Assembly (NCBI RefSeq): GCF_000308615.1
Contig: NZ_BAGB01000165.1
Location: 1 to 64,000, forward strand
Direction of reading: 5' to 3'
Origin: Nocardia jiangxiensis NBRC 101359
Lineage (GTDB): Bacteria > Actinomycetota > Actinomycetes > Mycobacteriales > Mycobacteriaceae
Length of the DNA: 64,000 bases
Shown piece after piece: positions 1 through 8,723 of the stretch; the first letter of the stretch is position 1; every line of letters starts with the position of its first letter. The notes under the pieces were generated by a model. That model saw only the letters and a list, made by a program, of their open reading frames with translations. It was not told the origin of the DNA and made no database searches. The position numbers were made by a program, and so were the translations under genes.

Positions 1-130
1 CAACGGCAATAACTGGGCGCTAGGCTGACGCGGCCCGGCGCGCGAGCCGTGGTCGAGTGATAGAAGAACGGCGATCTGAACTGAGCCGTGTAGGCCAGGA
101 CCGATTGCCGGAGTATGACTCGGGCGCAAC

Positions 131-149
131 GGATTCCTCAGAGGAATTC
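131..149. promoter_or_regulatory. Palindrome upstream of the first MHS transporter
   Basis: ATTCCTC and GAGGAAT face each other around a single A at 133-147, with partial extension to 131-149. It ends 76 bp before the transporter start at 226, a normal place for an operator or an untranslated-leader hairpin. No second copy was seen in the window, so the binding protein is unknown. Confidence 0.3.
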
Positions 150-225
150 GTCCGATCGCGCGCCTCAATCATGCCTGTGGTCCGCCCTGCAAGGCGCGGA
201 CTCGTCGAGAATTTGGAGAATATAC

Positions 226-1533
226 ATGTTATCCCCCGAGCATAAACCCTTATCGAGCGTGAGTTCTGAGGTGGCAGAACGTGCCACCATTGCAAGAAGA
301 GCAAGTATATCGGCTGCGGTGGGCACCGCGATTGAATTCTACGACTTCACGATCTATGCGTTCCTGGCTACTATCATCGCACCATTGTTCTTTTCCAAGC
401 ACGATGAAGTAGCCGGCCTGCTGGCCACCCTTGGAGTCTATGCAGTCGGGTACGTGGCAAGGCCGCTCGGATCGATATACTTTGGTCGGCTCGGCGACCG
501 GCAGGGGCGGCGGCGGGCGCTGCTGATCACCATCACCGTAATGGGTGTGGCGACCGCGCTTACTGGCCTTCTGCCGACCTACGCGGCCATCGGTGTGGCA
601 GCTCCGACGCTGCTGACAGTGCTCCGAATCGTCCAAAGTCTAGCCGCGGGCGGAGAGCTCGGCGGTGCGGCAGTGCTGGTCGCAGAGTCCGCACCGCGGA
701 AGCGCCGAGGGTTCCTCGGATCTTCGACCGCGATCGGGGCAGCAGGAGGCGCGACACTCGCGGCCGTTGTGGTTGGCACTGTCAGCGTCATGCCGGCACA
801 TGCGATGTCGAGCTGGGGATGGCGTGTGCCCTTCCTGCTCGCCGTGCCTCTATTGATCGTCTGTCTGGTCTACAGGCTGCGTGTCGAGGAGTCGCCTGTC
901 TTCCAGCAGATGGCGTCCGAAACTGCTCCTCCTAAGGCTCCGGTGTCGGATGTTGTCGCAAATCACTGGAAGGCTCTCCTGAAAGTCACCCTGACCTCGT
1001 ATGCGCTGAATACCGCCGCGAAACTCTCGTCCTTGTACTTGGTTGTGCAGTTTCATCTGCTCGGTTATCCCGTCGCGCAATCGGTGTGGTTCGCAGCTGG
1101 TTTCACGTTTGTTTCTGGAACCGTCATGACCTATGCAGGACAGTTGTCGGATCAGTTCGGCCGTCGAAGGGTCATGGCGGTGGGCTTCGTCGGATTCATA
1201 GTGTTGGCGATACCGTGCTATATGTTGATGGCCGCAAGCCTTCTCGCGGCTCTGTTCGCTGGCCTGATCTTGAACGTTGTCGACGGTTTGATCACGGGTG
1301 TCGTCTTCACTGCCTTCTCGGAACAGTTTCCGAAGCATGTTCGGTACACCGGTGTCTCTCTTGGCTACAACCTCGGCACTGCCTTCGGTGGTGGCCCCGC
1401 ATCGCTTGTGGCCGCCGCTCTGGTTTCCTCGACCGGAGTACTGATAAGCCCAGCTTTCTACATCGTCATCGTCTCCGTGATCGGCCTCGGAACAGTTGCC
1501 GTATTTGACGATCGTGAGCAGTCCGACCTCTGA
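226..1533 (+). CDS. MHS-family MFS transporter (metabolite:H+ symporter)
   Basis: A 435-residue, 12-helix inner-membrane carrier of the metabolite:H+ symporter group, which imports organic acids. The family motif is visible after the second helix as GRLGDRQGRRR (residues 87-97), and the first helix begins EFYDFTIYA (37-45). I start at ATG 226 because GGAG at 215-218 lies 7 bases upstream; an in-frame upstream ATG at 115 has no such site and adds unlike sequence. The length then equals that of the close paralog at 13169-14476, so the two copies bracket block A. Import of the catabolic substrate is inferred from position; the substrate is unknown. Confidence 0.85.
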   Translation: MLSPEHKPLSSVSSEVAERATIARRASISAAVGTAIEFYDFTIYAFLATIIAPLFFSKHDEVAGLLATLGVYAVGYVARPLGSIYFGRLGDRQGRRRALLITITVMGVATALTGLLPTYAAIGVAAPTLLTVLRIVQSLAAGGELGGAAVLVAESAPRKRRGFLGSSTAIGAAGGATLAAVVVGTVSVMPAHAMSSWGWRVPFLLAVPLLIVCLVYRLRVEESPVFQQMASETAPPKAPVSDVVANHWKALLKVTLTSYALNTAAKLSSLYLVVQFHLLGYPVAQSVWFAAGFTFVSGTVMTYAGQLSDQFGRRRVMAVGFVGFIVLAIPCYMLMAASLLAALFAGLILNVVDGLITGVVFTAFSEQFPKHVRYTGVSLGYNLGTAFGGGPASLVAAALVSSTGVLISPAFYIVIVSVIGLGTVAVFDDREQSDL

Positions 1534-2005
1534 GGGCACGCCCGGGCGAGGCGCATCCGGCGCTTCGCCCGGCAGCAATAGGCTGGGCGAGTCGGCTATG
1601 GGAACCGCTCACCGAGCGCGGAAGCGGTTGGGGACGTGGTGCTTCCGTGAGCGCCGAAGCGAACACCGTCGTTCTCGACGAACAGCGCGTCCAACTGAGC
1701 CCGGCCCTCTGGATATCTGCGGGCAGCAGTAGTTGAGACGCCTGTGTTCGGCGCGCGGCTTCGACAGCATCCTCCGAGGCTTGCTGACGGGGACGCCTCC
1801 GCCGAGCACCAGGGCCGTGTCGGGGGGAACTTGCGTGTGCCTGCCGTCGACAGGAAACCAGACTGCCGCCGAGGTCGCCACCGCATAGCCCGACGATCAC
1901 ACATGGTCAATCGCATAGCCGGAACCGGTCACGTTCGCCTCGTTGAACTTCTCGGCTGGCCTCGCCAAAGAGCGAACGACTAACGTGGTACCGAAATTTC
2001 TGAAG
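1534..2005. other. Intergenic region without a supported gene
   Basis: About 470 bases between the transporter and the IclR promoter region. The minus strand has open frames across 1596-1916, but they overlap one another, carry no recognisable domain and have no ribosome-binding site. One short stretch (ALVLGGG on the minus strand, near 1800-1825) resembles a nucleotide- or patatin-type glycine loop, and could be a trace of a lost gene. Confidence 0.4.
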
Positions 2006-2024
2006 TGTTCTGTTGAGCGGAACA
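2006..2024. promoter_or_regulatory. Candidate IclR operator, distal copy
   Basis: TGTTCTGTTGAGCGGAACA is an imperfect palindrome with perfect TGTTC/GAACA ends. It matches the element at 2132-2150 at 14 of 19 positions and lies exactly 126 bp upstream of it, about 12 helical turns, which suits co-operative binding by a tetrameric IclR-type repressor. The ten bases TTGAGCGGAA recur at 5892-5901. Confidence 0.45.
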
Positions 2025-2081
2025 AATTCGGTGCCCACTACCAATTTTGCTTAACTCTTCTCTCCCTTTGGCTATCAAGTC

Positions 2082-2109
2082 TTGACACAAGATTATTCAG
2101 AGGTAACAC
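2082..2109 (+). promoter_or_regulatory. Candidate promoter of the IclR operon
   Basis: TTGACA at 2082-2087 is a perfect -35 box. A weak -10 candidate (TAACAC, 2104-2109) follows after 16 bases. The two candidate IclR operators sit on either side, at 2006-2024 and 2132-2150, as expected for autoregulation. Confidence 0.4.
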
Positions 2110-2131
2110 TGCAAACATGCTTGCGAACACC

Positions 2132-2150
2132 TGTTCCGTCAAACGAAACA
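2132..2150. promoter_or_regulatory. Candidate IclR operator, proximal copy
   Basis: TGTTCCGTCAAACGAAACA is a near-perfect palindrome; with one more base each side (2131-2151) the arms are CTGTTCCGT and ACGAAACAG around CAA, differing at one position. It lies just downstream of the candidate promoter and 63 bp before the IclR start codon. Size and symmetry resemble known IclR-family operators. Confidence 0.5.
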
Positions 2151-2213
2151 GTTCTTGCGGCGGTAAGCGGTGGGGGTCGTGTTGTGGCTTTGGTAAGCAA
2201 CGGAGGAGCTGTA

Positions 2214-3029
2214 ATGACAGGTGAGCGAGAGCCGGTCGCGCGAGCGTTGGATGTGTTGTCGTGGTTCGCGGCGAATCCCGTGCCGCCGTGGGGTATTCGG
2301 CAGGTAGCGCGCAGTCTCGAGATGTCGCCGGCGACTGTGCACCGGATCTTCGGCATATTCGAGGGCCGCAGGCTGTTGGAACGCGACGAGGATGGTAACT
2401 ACGTACCGGGTGTCGAGTTGTATCGCGTGTGCCATTCGGTGGCCGCGCGGATGTCGCCTGTTCGGCTTGTGCGTCGGCATCTCGAGGCGTTGAGCGCTGA
2501 GTGCAGTGAGACCGTGCTCTTCGGCGTCTATGATGCTGGACGCGGCCAGATGATGGTTATTGACGTCGTACCGAGTACGCATCCGGTACAGTACCTTTCG
2601 GAAGTCAACCATTGGATGCCGATCCATTCCGGCGCAAGCGGTCTCGCAATTTTGGCCTCATTGCCGGAGTCCGAGCGCGAGTCTGTCTATGAGGCAGGAC
2701 TCCCGTCACTCACTGACCGCACGTTGGTGACTGCTGAAGATGTCGAGGCGGCGTTGGGGGATGTCCGCGCTCGCGGGTTCGCTGTAACGCATGGCCAGCG
2801 CACCGTCGGTGCCGTTGGTTTCGCGGCGCCGATATTTGACGCTGGCGGCAATGTGTTCGGCGACGTTTGTGTGACTATTCCGGAGCAGCGGTTTGCCGAG
2901 TCCATGACCGAGACGGTCGGCGCCTGTGTCCGGGAAACGAGCAAGATTGTCACTGAGGAGCTGCGCCGTGCCGGTTTCCGGCGAGGTATTACAGGCGCCA
3001 GCTCTGCATCGATGGCGAGGAGTCGTTGA
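2214..3029 (+). CDS. IclR-family transcriptional regulator
   Basis: A 271-residue regulator with an N-terminal winged helix-turn-helix (about residues 5-65; VARALDVLSWF, then SPATVHRIF as the recognition region) and a C-terminal IclR effector-binding domain (about 85-255). The frame is open from 2082, but ATG 2214 is preceded by GGAGGAG at 2202-2208, so I place the start there. Its stop overlaps the start of the thiolase-like gene (TGATG), making it the first gene of the 2214-5834 operon. The two palindromes at 2006-2024 and 2132-2150 are its likely operators. IclR proteins commonly control degradation of aromatic or other organic acids; the inducer is unknown. Confidence 0.85.
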   Translation: MTGEREPVARALDVLSWFAANPVPPWGIRQVARSLEMSPATVHRIFGIFEGRRLLERDEDGNYVPGVELYRVCHSVAARMSPVRLVRRHLEALSAECSETVLFGVYDAGRGQMMVIDVVPSTHPVQYLSEVNHWMPIHSGASGLAILASLPESERESVYEAGLPSLTDRTLVTAEDVEAALGDVRARGFAVTHGQRTVGAVGFAAPIFDAGGNVFGDVCVTIPEQRFAESMTETVGACVRETSKIVTEELRRAGFRRGITGASSASMARSR

Positions 3030-4174
3030 TGCGCACAGGGTACCGGACGGCTATCGCAGGTGTCGGTGTGACTGAGCAGGGGGAGATTCCAGGCGAAACG
3101 GGGAATCAGATCGCGGTGCGTGCGGCGGCGCTTGCCCTGGCTGACGCGGGCATCGATCTGAGCGATATCGACGGGCTCGTTACGTGCAAGCCACCTCTGT
3201 CGGCCGACAACGCTGGCATCGATGAGGACATGGGTTACCTGCTCGGCATCAACCCCGCGTTCAGCACAACGCTCGAGTACGGTGCGTGCGGGTTCTCCTT
3301 GCACCTCGCGGCGATGGCCATCCAAGCTGGGCTGGCCAACACAGTGCTGCTGACCTACGGAACAAATCAACGCAGTGCCAAGGCGAATTTCGCGACGCCG
3401 ATCGGAGGCGCGGCCAATTGGTCGGAGTTGGCGGGGTTCATTCACGTCGCAGGCCCGGCGGCGATGGCATTTCGCCGGCATATGGCCAAATATGGCACGA
3501 CTGAAGATCAGCTGGGTTGGGTGTCGGTCGCCCAACGCGAGTGGGCTGCAAAGAATCCGCGGGCGATCTTTCGAAAATCGATGACTATCGAGGACTATTT
3601 GGCCAGCCCTTACGTTGTTGCCCCCCTGCGGCGTGCCGACCTGACAATGATCTCTGACGGTGGGGCCGCTGTCGTCATGACCACAGCTGAAAGGGCTAGG
3701 GATCTGAGCACCAAACCTATCTATCTCGCGAGCATGGCTCAGCAATCAGCAATGCGCAACGATCAGAATCCAGACAAGCTGATGCGGCCATGGATCGCCG
3801 ATATCGCGAGTCGTGTATACGCCGATGCCGGCCTGGCTCCCCATGACATCGACCTGGCCTACCTGCAGGATGCAACGTCGGTCTGGGTCCTGCAACAACT
3901 GGAGTGGTACGGCTTCTGCGGGGTTGGCGAAGCGGGTGCGTTTGTCGCTGAGGGACACACGAGGCCCGGCGGATCCCTACCGGTCAATACCAACGGCGGT
4001 CAGCTCTCCGAAGCTTATATGTGGAATTGGTTGCATTTATATGAGTGCGTGCAGCAATTGCGCGGAGAGTGTGGCGACCGACAAGTTGCGGACGCCGAAT
4101 GCGCGCTGCATGCACAGACCCACGACTTTTTTAAGGGCGCCGCAACCATCTTGACCATCCGGAGCGAATCGTGA
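3029..4174 (+). CDS. Thiolase-like protein, Ltp2/PhlC type, copy 1
   Basis: A 381-residue thiolase-fold protein of the group annotated as lipid-transfer protein or acetyl-CoA acetyltransferase. GAGGAG at 3017-3022 precedes ATG 3029, which overlaps the IclR stop. The C-terminal signature reads NTNGGQLSEAY followed by HLYECVQQLRGE, without the GHP histidine of true thiolases; a cysteine occurs in YGACGFS near residue 90. The next gene encodes a DUF35 partner. Known pairs of this kind are Ltp2 with the DUF35 part of ChsH2 (retro-aldol cleavage of steroid side chains) and PhlC with PhlB (acyl transfer to phloroglucinols). A C-C bond cleavage role is inferred. Copies 2 and 3 lie at 21365-22567 and 31480-32619. 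Confidence 0.75.
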   Translation: MRTGYRTAIAGVGVTEQGEIPGETGNQIAVRAAALALADAGIDLSDIDGLVTCKPPLSADNAGIDEDMGYLLGINPAFSTTLEYGACGFSLHLAAMAIQAGLANTVLLTYGTNQRSAKANFATPIGGAANWSELAGFIHVAGPAAMAFRRHMAKYGTTEDQLGWVSVAQREWAAKNPRAIFRKSMTIEDYLASPYVVAPLRRADLTMISDGGAAVVMTTAERARDLSTKPIYLASMAQQSAMRNDQNPDKLMRPWIADIASRVYADAGLAPHDIDLAYLQDATSVWVLQQLEWYGFCGVGEAGAFVAEGHTRPGGSLPVNTNGGQLSEAYMWNWLHLYECVQQLRGECGDRQVADAECALHAQTHDFFKGAATILTIRSES

Positions 4175-4578
4175 ATGAGTACGCTGGCCCCGTTCCGGAT
4201 TTGAACGATTCGCTGACCGCGCCATTCTGGGAGGCCACTCGCGAGAACAGGCTGGTCGTGCAGCGGTGCAGCTCCTGTGGCTACCTCCGCTGGCCACCAG
4301 GGCCGGCGTGCAACGAGTGCCTGGCTCCCGGTGGTGAGTGGACGGAGCTCTCCCCGGTCGGCAGCCTCTATAGCTATGCGGAGTATCACTTGGCGTTCAA
4401 TCCGGCATTCAAAGATGAAATCCCTTACGTAGTGGGCCTTGTCGAGCTTGACCAGGGGCCCAGGATGTATGGGCTGATGCGCTCGCAACCGAGTACCGCC
4501 GATATCGGACGGAAAGTCGGGGCGGTGTTCGAGTCTGTGACCAATGAGGTGACGTTGGTCCGATGGGAGCTGATGTGA
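4171..4578 (+). CDS. DUF35 OB-fold/zinc-ribbon partner protein, copy 1
   Basis: A 135-residue acyl-CoA-associated OB-fold protein with an N-terminal rubredoxin-like zinc ribbon; four cysteines at residues 33, 36, 47 and 50 (CSSC and CNEC) are in place. The OB-fold follows from about residue 55. The GTG start overlaps the stop of the thiolase-like gene (GTGA) and has GGAG at 4161-4164, so translation is coupled. Proteins of this family form complexes with thiolase-like enzymes and are needed for their activity (PhlB, ChsH2). It is therefore best read as the obligate subunit of the 3029-4174 product. Confidence 0.85.
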   Translation: MNEYAGPVPDLNDSLTAPFWEATRENRLVVQRCSSCGYLRWPPGPACNECLAPGGEWTELSPVGSLYSYAEYHLAFNPAFKDEIPYVVGLVELDQGPRMYGLMRSQPSTADIGRKVGAVFESVTNEVTLVRWELM

Positions 4579-5834
4579 TGACGAACCAGGCGGTAACGAC
4601 GAATGCGGAGGCTGCTGATGCGGTCCCGCCGGGACGGCGCTTGGGAGTACTACATGGCGTGAAGGTCCTGGATTTGACGCGGTTCCTAGCGGGGCCGTTT
4701 GGTGGAATGGTATTGGCTGACCTCGGGGCAGATGTGCTCAAGGTCGAGCAGTTGGTGGGTGATTCGTCCCGAGCCAATCCGCCATATTTTCATCAGGGCG
4801 ACAGTGCCTACTTCATGTCGATTAATCGAAATAAACGGTCAATCGCCCTGGACATCCGAACGGACAAGGGCAAGAATATATTGCGAAAGCTCGTGGCCGA
4901 CGCTGACATTATCCTGGACAACCTGCGTGCGCCGCAGCGCAAGAAGCTGGGCTTGGACTACGAGGAACTGGCCCAAGTTAATCCGCGCATCGTGAGTGTA
5001 TCGGTGACGGGATTCGGATCGAGCGGCCCGTTTGCGGATCGGCCCGCCTACGACATCATTGTGGAGGCGCTGGCCGGGGTGATGAGTGTGACCGGCCCGA
5101 TTGGTGGACCCAGTGTGCGTGCGGGCGTGCCGATCGGTGACATCACAGCGGGGTTGTACGCGGCCATCGGCTCGTTGGCTGGACTGCAAACGGTCCATGC
5201 CACCGGGCGGGGTACCCATCTGGATGTCGGGATGTTGGATTGTCAACTCAGCCTGTTGTCCTACCTGGCGCAGTACTATTTCACGGGCGGACTGGTCGCA
5301 ACTCACCAGGGCAGGGAGCACTTGTCGATCCCCACGTACAACACCTTCGTAACCAGGGACGGTAGCGAGATCGTAATCGCGGCCAATACCGAGGAGCAGT
5401 GGCAGGCGCTCTGCACGGTGCTGGACCGCAAGGAGTTGTGCGGGCTCGAAAGATTCGCCACCAACGCTGATCGGTTGGCTCATCGCGACGAGTTGATCAC
5501 TGTGCTGCGAGCCGAAATGAGTAAGTGGGACCGAGACAGCCTGGAACGAGCATTGATGGATGCCGAGGTGCCGGTTGCGGCGATCAACACGATCGACGTC
5601 GCTCTGCGTAGCCCGCAAGTCGCGCATCGCGAAATGGTCGTACGAGCACCGCACCGCAACGGTGGCTACTTTCGAACTCTGGGCGCGACGATCAAGAGCG
5701 AAACGAGTCCTGGCGGCGAATTTACGTCGCCACCCGCTCTAGGCGGTGATACCCAGGCTGTATTGCATCAACTTGGTTATAGCGCCGACGACATCGCCGA
5801 CCTGGCCGACCAAGGAGTAATCAAATCGACCTAG
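4578..5834 (+). CDS. Class III CoA-transferase (CaiB/BaiF family)
   Basis: A 418-residue single-domain family III CoA-transferase, which moves CoA between carboxylic acids through an aspartyl-CoA thioester. The N-terminal Rossmann part contains VLDLTRFLAGPFGGMVLADLG, and the expected catalytic aspartate is in GVPIGDITAG (about residue 190). The start ATG 4578 overlaps the DUF35 stop (TGATG) with GGAG at 4566-4569. A start 15 bases upstream (4563) is possible but less well spaced. It closes the tightly overlapping operon IclR - thiolase-like - DUF35 - CoA-transferase and probably activates the pathway acid for the thiolase-like/DUF35 step. Confidence 0.85.
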   Translation: MTNQAVTTNAEAADAVPPGRRLGVLHGVKVLDLTRFLAGPFGGMVLADLGADVLKVEQLVGDSSRANPPYFHQGDSAYFMSINRNKRSIALDIRTDKGKNILRKLVADADIILDNLRAPQRKKLGLDYEELAQVNPRIVSVSVTGFGSSGPFADRPAYDIIVEALAGVMSVTGPIGGPSVRAGVPIGDITAGLYAAIGSLAGLQTVHATGRGTHLDVGMLDCQLSLLSYLAQYYFTGGLVATHQGREHLSIPTYNTFVTRDGSEIVIAANTEEQWQALCTVLDRKELCGLERFATNADRLAHRDELITVLRAEMSKWDRDSLERALMDAEVPVAAINTIDVALRSPQVAHREMVVRAPHRNGGYFRTLGATIKSETSPGGEFTSPPALGGDTQAVLHQLGYSADDIADLADQGVIKST

Positions 5835-5889
5835 CGGCGCTGCCGCAGGGTTCCAGGCCAAGATGCATGGCAATTAAAATTGAACAGAC

Positions 5890-5903
5890 AATTGAGCGGA
5901 ATT
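5890..5903. promoter_or_regulatory. Possible third IclR half-site before the hydrolase
   Basis: AATTGAGCGGAATT shares the ten bases TTGAGCGGAA with the distal IclR element at 2013-2022. It lies in the 250-bp gap between the CoA-transferase and the hydrolase gene. Symmetry is weak, so it is only a candidate. Apart from this and the ribosome-binding site before 6086, nothing else was recognised in 5835-6085. Confidence 0.25.
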
Positions 5904-6085
5904 ATTGAATAGTTCGACTGGCCAAACGGCCTGGATGCCCATGCGGAGTGGCAGGGTTTACTATCGCTGCGCTTATATCGGGACATGCGCTATCGGGGAA
6001 TAGCGGCCGGTCAATGTATTTCTGGCGAGGCGGATCGCCGAGCCAGTCGGATTGGGGAAGTAGGAAATTGGTGAAGGAGACAACG

Positions 6086-6997
6086 ATGTCGAGCCTGGAG
6101 TCCGATGCGCTGCGTGCGCAGTATCAGGACATGGCCGACCGGATGGCTGCCGATTCGGACATGCGACTCCCCGCTTTGCGTGCGATGTTCGAGGAGTTGC
6201 ACACTCTGGCGAGTGAGCCCGTAGGAGTGAGCTATGAGGAGGGCATGGCTGGGTCGTGCCGGGCCTTGTGGTGTATCCCAGTGGATGCTGCGAGCGATCG
6301 GGTCCTGCTGTATTTCCACGGGGGTGGGTTCGTGACCAACTCGGCGGACAGTCACCGCAAGATGGCGGCGCATTTGGCGAAAGCCGCAGGCGTACGCGCG
6401 CTGGTCCTCGACTACAGGCGTGCACCCGAACATCCTTGTCCCGCACAACTCGAGGACGCGGTGAGCACATACCGCTGGCTCCTGGAGCAGGGCTACGCGG
6501 CGCGTCATATTGCATCGGTGGGTGACTCTGCGGGAGGGAATCTGGCGACCGGCGCGGTTCTTGCGCTGCGCAACAACGGCATTGAGTTGCCGGCCGCGAT
6601 CGTCGCGATTTCACCGGCCTACGATGTCGACGGCCGCAGCCGGAACGTCGACAGCGATGCGCGTAACGACGCGATTCTGACCAAGGTGAAATCGCTTGGC
6701 TTGGTGTCGCTGTATCTGGGGGAGCGCGGGTCGGCGACTGATCCGCTGGTGAATCCGCTATATGCCGATCTCACTGGTCTACCGCCGATCTACCTATCCT
6801 GTGGCACACACGAGACATTGCGGGATGACGCAGTGCGTTTCGCTGCGTTAGCCGAAAAGGCCGGGGTCAGTGCGACTCTCGATGTGAATCGCGGCATGCA
6901 GCACGTGCACACCTATATGGCGGGCCGCGCCCCTGAGGCGGACGCGACTATCGCCGCAATCGGAGGGTGGTTGCGTCCGCGTCTCGGACTCACCTGA
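6086..6997 (+). CDS. Alpha/beta hydrolase, hormone-sensitive-lipase family, copy 1
   Basis: A 303-residue esterase of the HSL (bacterial family IV) group. The oxyanion-hole motif HGGGF is at residues 78-82, the nucleophile serine is Ser148 in GDSAGG (146-151), and the likely acid and histidine are Asp247 and His273 or His275 (MQHVH). ATG 6086 is preceded by AAGGAG at 6074-6079; the longer open frame upstream is not needed. It is a full-length paralog of 36167-37075, and both are followed by a BVMO gene. The inferred role is to hydrolyse the ester made by the BVMO. Confidence 0.85.
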   Translation: MSSLESDALRAQYQDMADRMAADSDMRLPALRAMFEELHTLASEPVGVSYEEGMAGSCRALWCIPVDAASDRVLLYFHGGGFVTNSADSHRKMAAHLAKAAGVRALVLDYRRAPEHPCPAQLEDAVSTYRWLLEQGYAARHIASVGDSAGGNLATGAVLALRNNGIELPAAIVAISPAYDVDGRSRNVDSDARNDAILTKVKSLGLVSLYLGERGSATDPLVNPLYADLTGLPPIYLSCGTHETLRDDAVRFAALAEKAGVSATLDVNRGMQHVHTYMAGRAPEADATIAAIGGWLRPRLGLT

Positions 6998-7052
6998 CGG
7001 CCGAATGGTACACACCTGCTCAACCACCTATCAGTTCGAAAGATGAAGGTAC

Positions 7053-8691
7053 ATGTCTAAAAACCTCAACGCGCAGACCGCCGACCCCGCCGACGCCGCC
7101 GCACTAGACTTCGACGCCATCGTTGTTGGTGCCGGATTCGCTGGCATCCGCACCTTGTACGAACTCCGTGAGCTGGGGCTACGGGTACGGGTCGTGGAGT
7201 CCGGATCCGATGTCGGCGGGACCTGGTTCTGGAATCGATACCCGGGAGCACGCACCGACAGCGAGAGCTGGGTGTACGCATTCCGCTTCTCTACGGAGGT
7301 CCTGAACGAGTGGAGCTGGAGCGAGCGCTACCCGACCCAGCCCGAAGTGCACCGATACTTGTCATACGTGACTGAGAAATTCGATCTGCGCAAGGATATG
7401 CAGTTCAACACGCAGCTCGTCGCCGCAACTTTTGACGAGGACAGCGAGACCTGGCTCGCGACGACGGATGCCGGCGAAACTTACCGTACCCGGTTTCTAC
7501 TCACTGGTCTGGGCCACCAGTCCCACCCGTATCGGCCGCCGTTCCCCAATTTGGACAGCTTCCAGGGGAAATGGTATCAAAGCGCCCGATGGCCGCATGA
7601 GCCCGTCGACTTCACTGGGAAGCGGGTTGCCGTCATTGGTACCGGCGCCAGCGGTGTCCAGATTATTCCTCTGGTGGCTCAGCAGGCCGAACATGTGATC
7701 GTCTTCCAGAGGACTCCGAACTGGGTAATCCCCTCGGGCAACCATTCGCTCGGGGAGGAGGATTGGACTGAGATTCGCAGCAACTACGATGCGATCTGGG
7801 AGAAGGTATTCAATCAGCCTTACGCGCTGCCCTTCAACGCCGCCAACCGTAAGCCGAGCGACGTGACACCATAAGAACAGGAAAAGATCCTCGAGCACGC
7901 ATACAAGCAAGGTGGCTTCCGGTATCTGTTCGAAGCGTTCGACGACGTCCAGGGCGATGAAGAGTCCAACCGCGCCACTTCTGGGTTCTTGCGCAAGAAG
8001 ATCCACGAGATCGTCAGGGACCCAGCGACCGCGGAGCTGCTCTCGCCGCAGTACCCGTTGCTGGCAAAGCGGCCCCCACTTGGACACTCCTACTACGAAA
8101 CCTTCAATCGCGACAACGTCACCCTCGTCGACGTATCCCGGAATCCGCTCGTCGACGCGACTCGCAACGGGCTGCGCACCGCGGACACTGAATACGAGGT
8201 CGACGTAATCATCTTTGCCACCGGATTCGATGCTGTCACCGGCAGCTACCGGAGCATCGACCTCATCGGGCGCGGTGGGGTCCATCTGCTGGACAAATGG
8301 CGAGAAGGGCCCAGGACGAACCTCGGCGCCATGGTAGACGACTTCCCCAATCTCTTCCTCGTCGGTGGTCCGCACGTGCCCTTCGCCAACATCCCTGTGG
8401 TCATCGACCGCGAAGTCCGATGGATCGGACGAACAATCGCCCGGATGCTTGAAGGAGCAACGGTTCATCGAACCCACCACCGAGGCGACCGACAAATGGA
8501 CGAGCCTTATCCCTGAACTACTCGATGGAACGTTGCTGGTCAGGGGCGCAGCTGTTAATTCATGGTTCCTGGGCGCGAACATCCCTGGTAAGCCCGTCGG
8601 AGCACTCAGCTACCACGGCGGAGCCGGCAACTACTTCGCGGCCCTCGACCAAGAATTTGACGACGGCCTTCCCGGCTTTGTCCGCCGATAA
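7053..8691 (+). pseudogene. Baeyer-Villiger monooxygenase, copy 1, broken by a stop and a frameshift
   Basis: This reads as a full-length flavin-dependent BVMO against the intact paralog at 37122-38759, with two lesions. Codon 274 is TAA (7872-7874) where the paralog has a glutamine codon, and the same frame then continues to about 8453. There the frame shifts, most simply by loss of two bases, and homology resumes to FVRR at 8691. The first part has the FAD motif GAGFAGIRTL and the BVMO-like FQGKWYQSARWP followed by a second GTGASG loop. Only a 273-residue fragment would be made, lacking the C-terminal half. Either true decay or two sequencing errors could explain it; two independent lesions favour decay. 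Confidence 0.8.
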
Positions 8692-8723
8692 CCTCGACCG
8701 CTGATCAGACAGGAGGAAAAACC

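Noticed and set aside
115-225. N-terminal extension of the first MHS transporter from ATG 115
   Set aside because: No ribosome-binding site and no match to the paralog at 13169; ATG 226 has GGAG at the right distance and gives equal lengths.
1466-1916. Minus-strand open frames after the first transporter
   Set aside because: Three overlapping frames, partly antisense to the transporter, with no coherent domain or start signal; treated as chance or a very old remnant.
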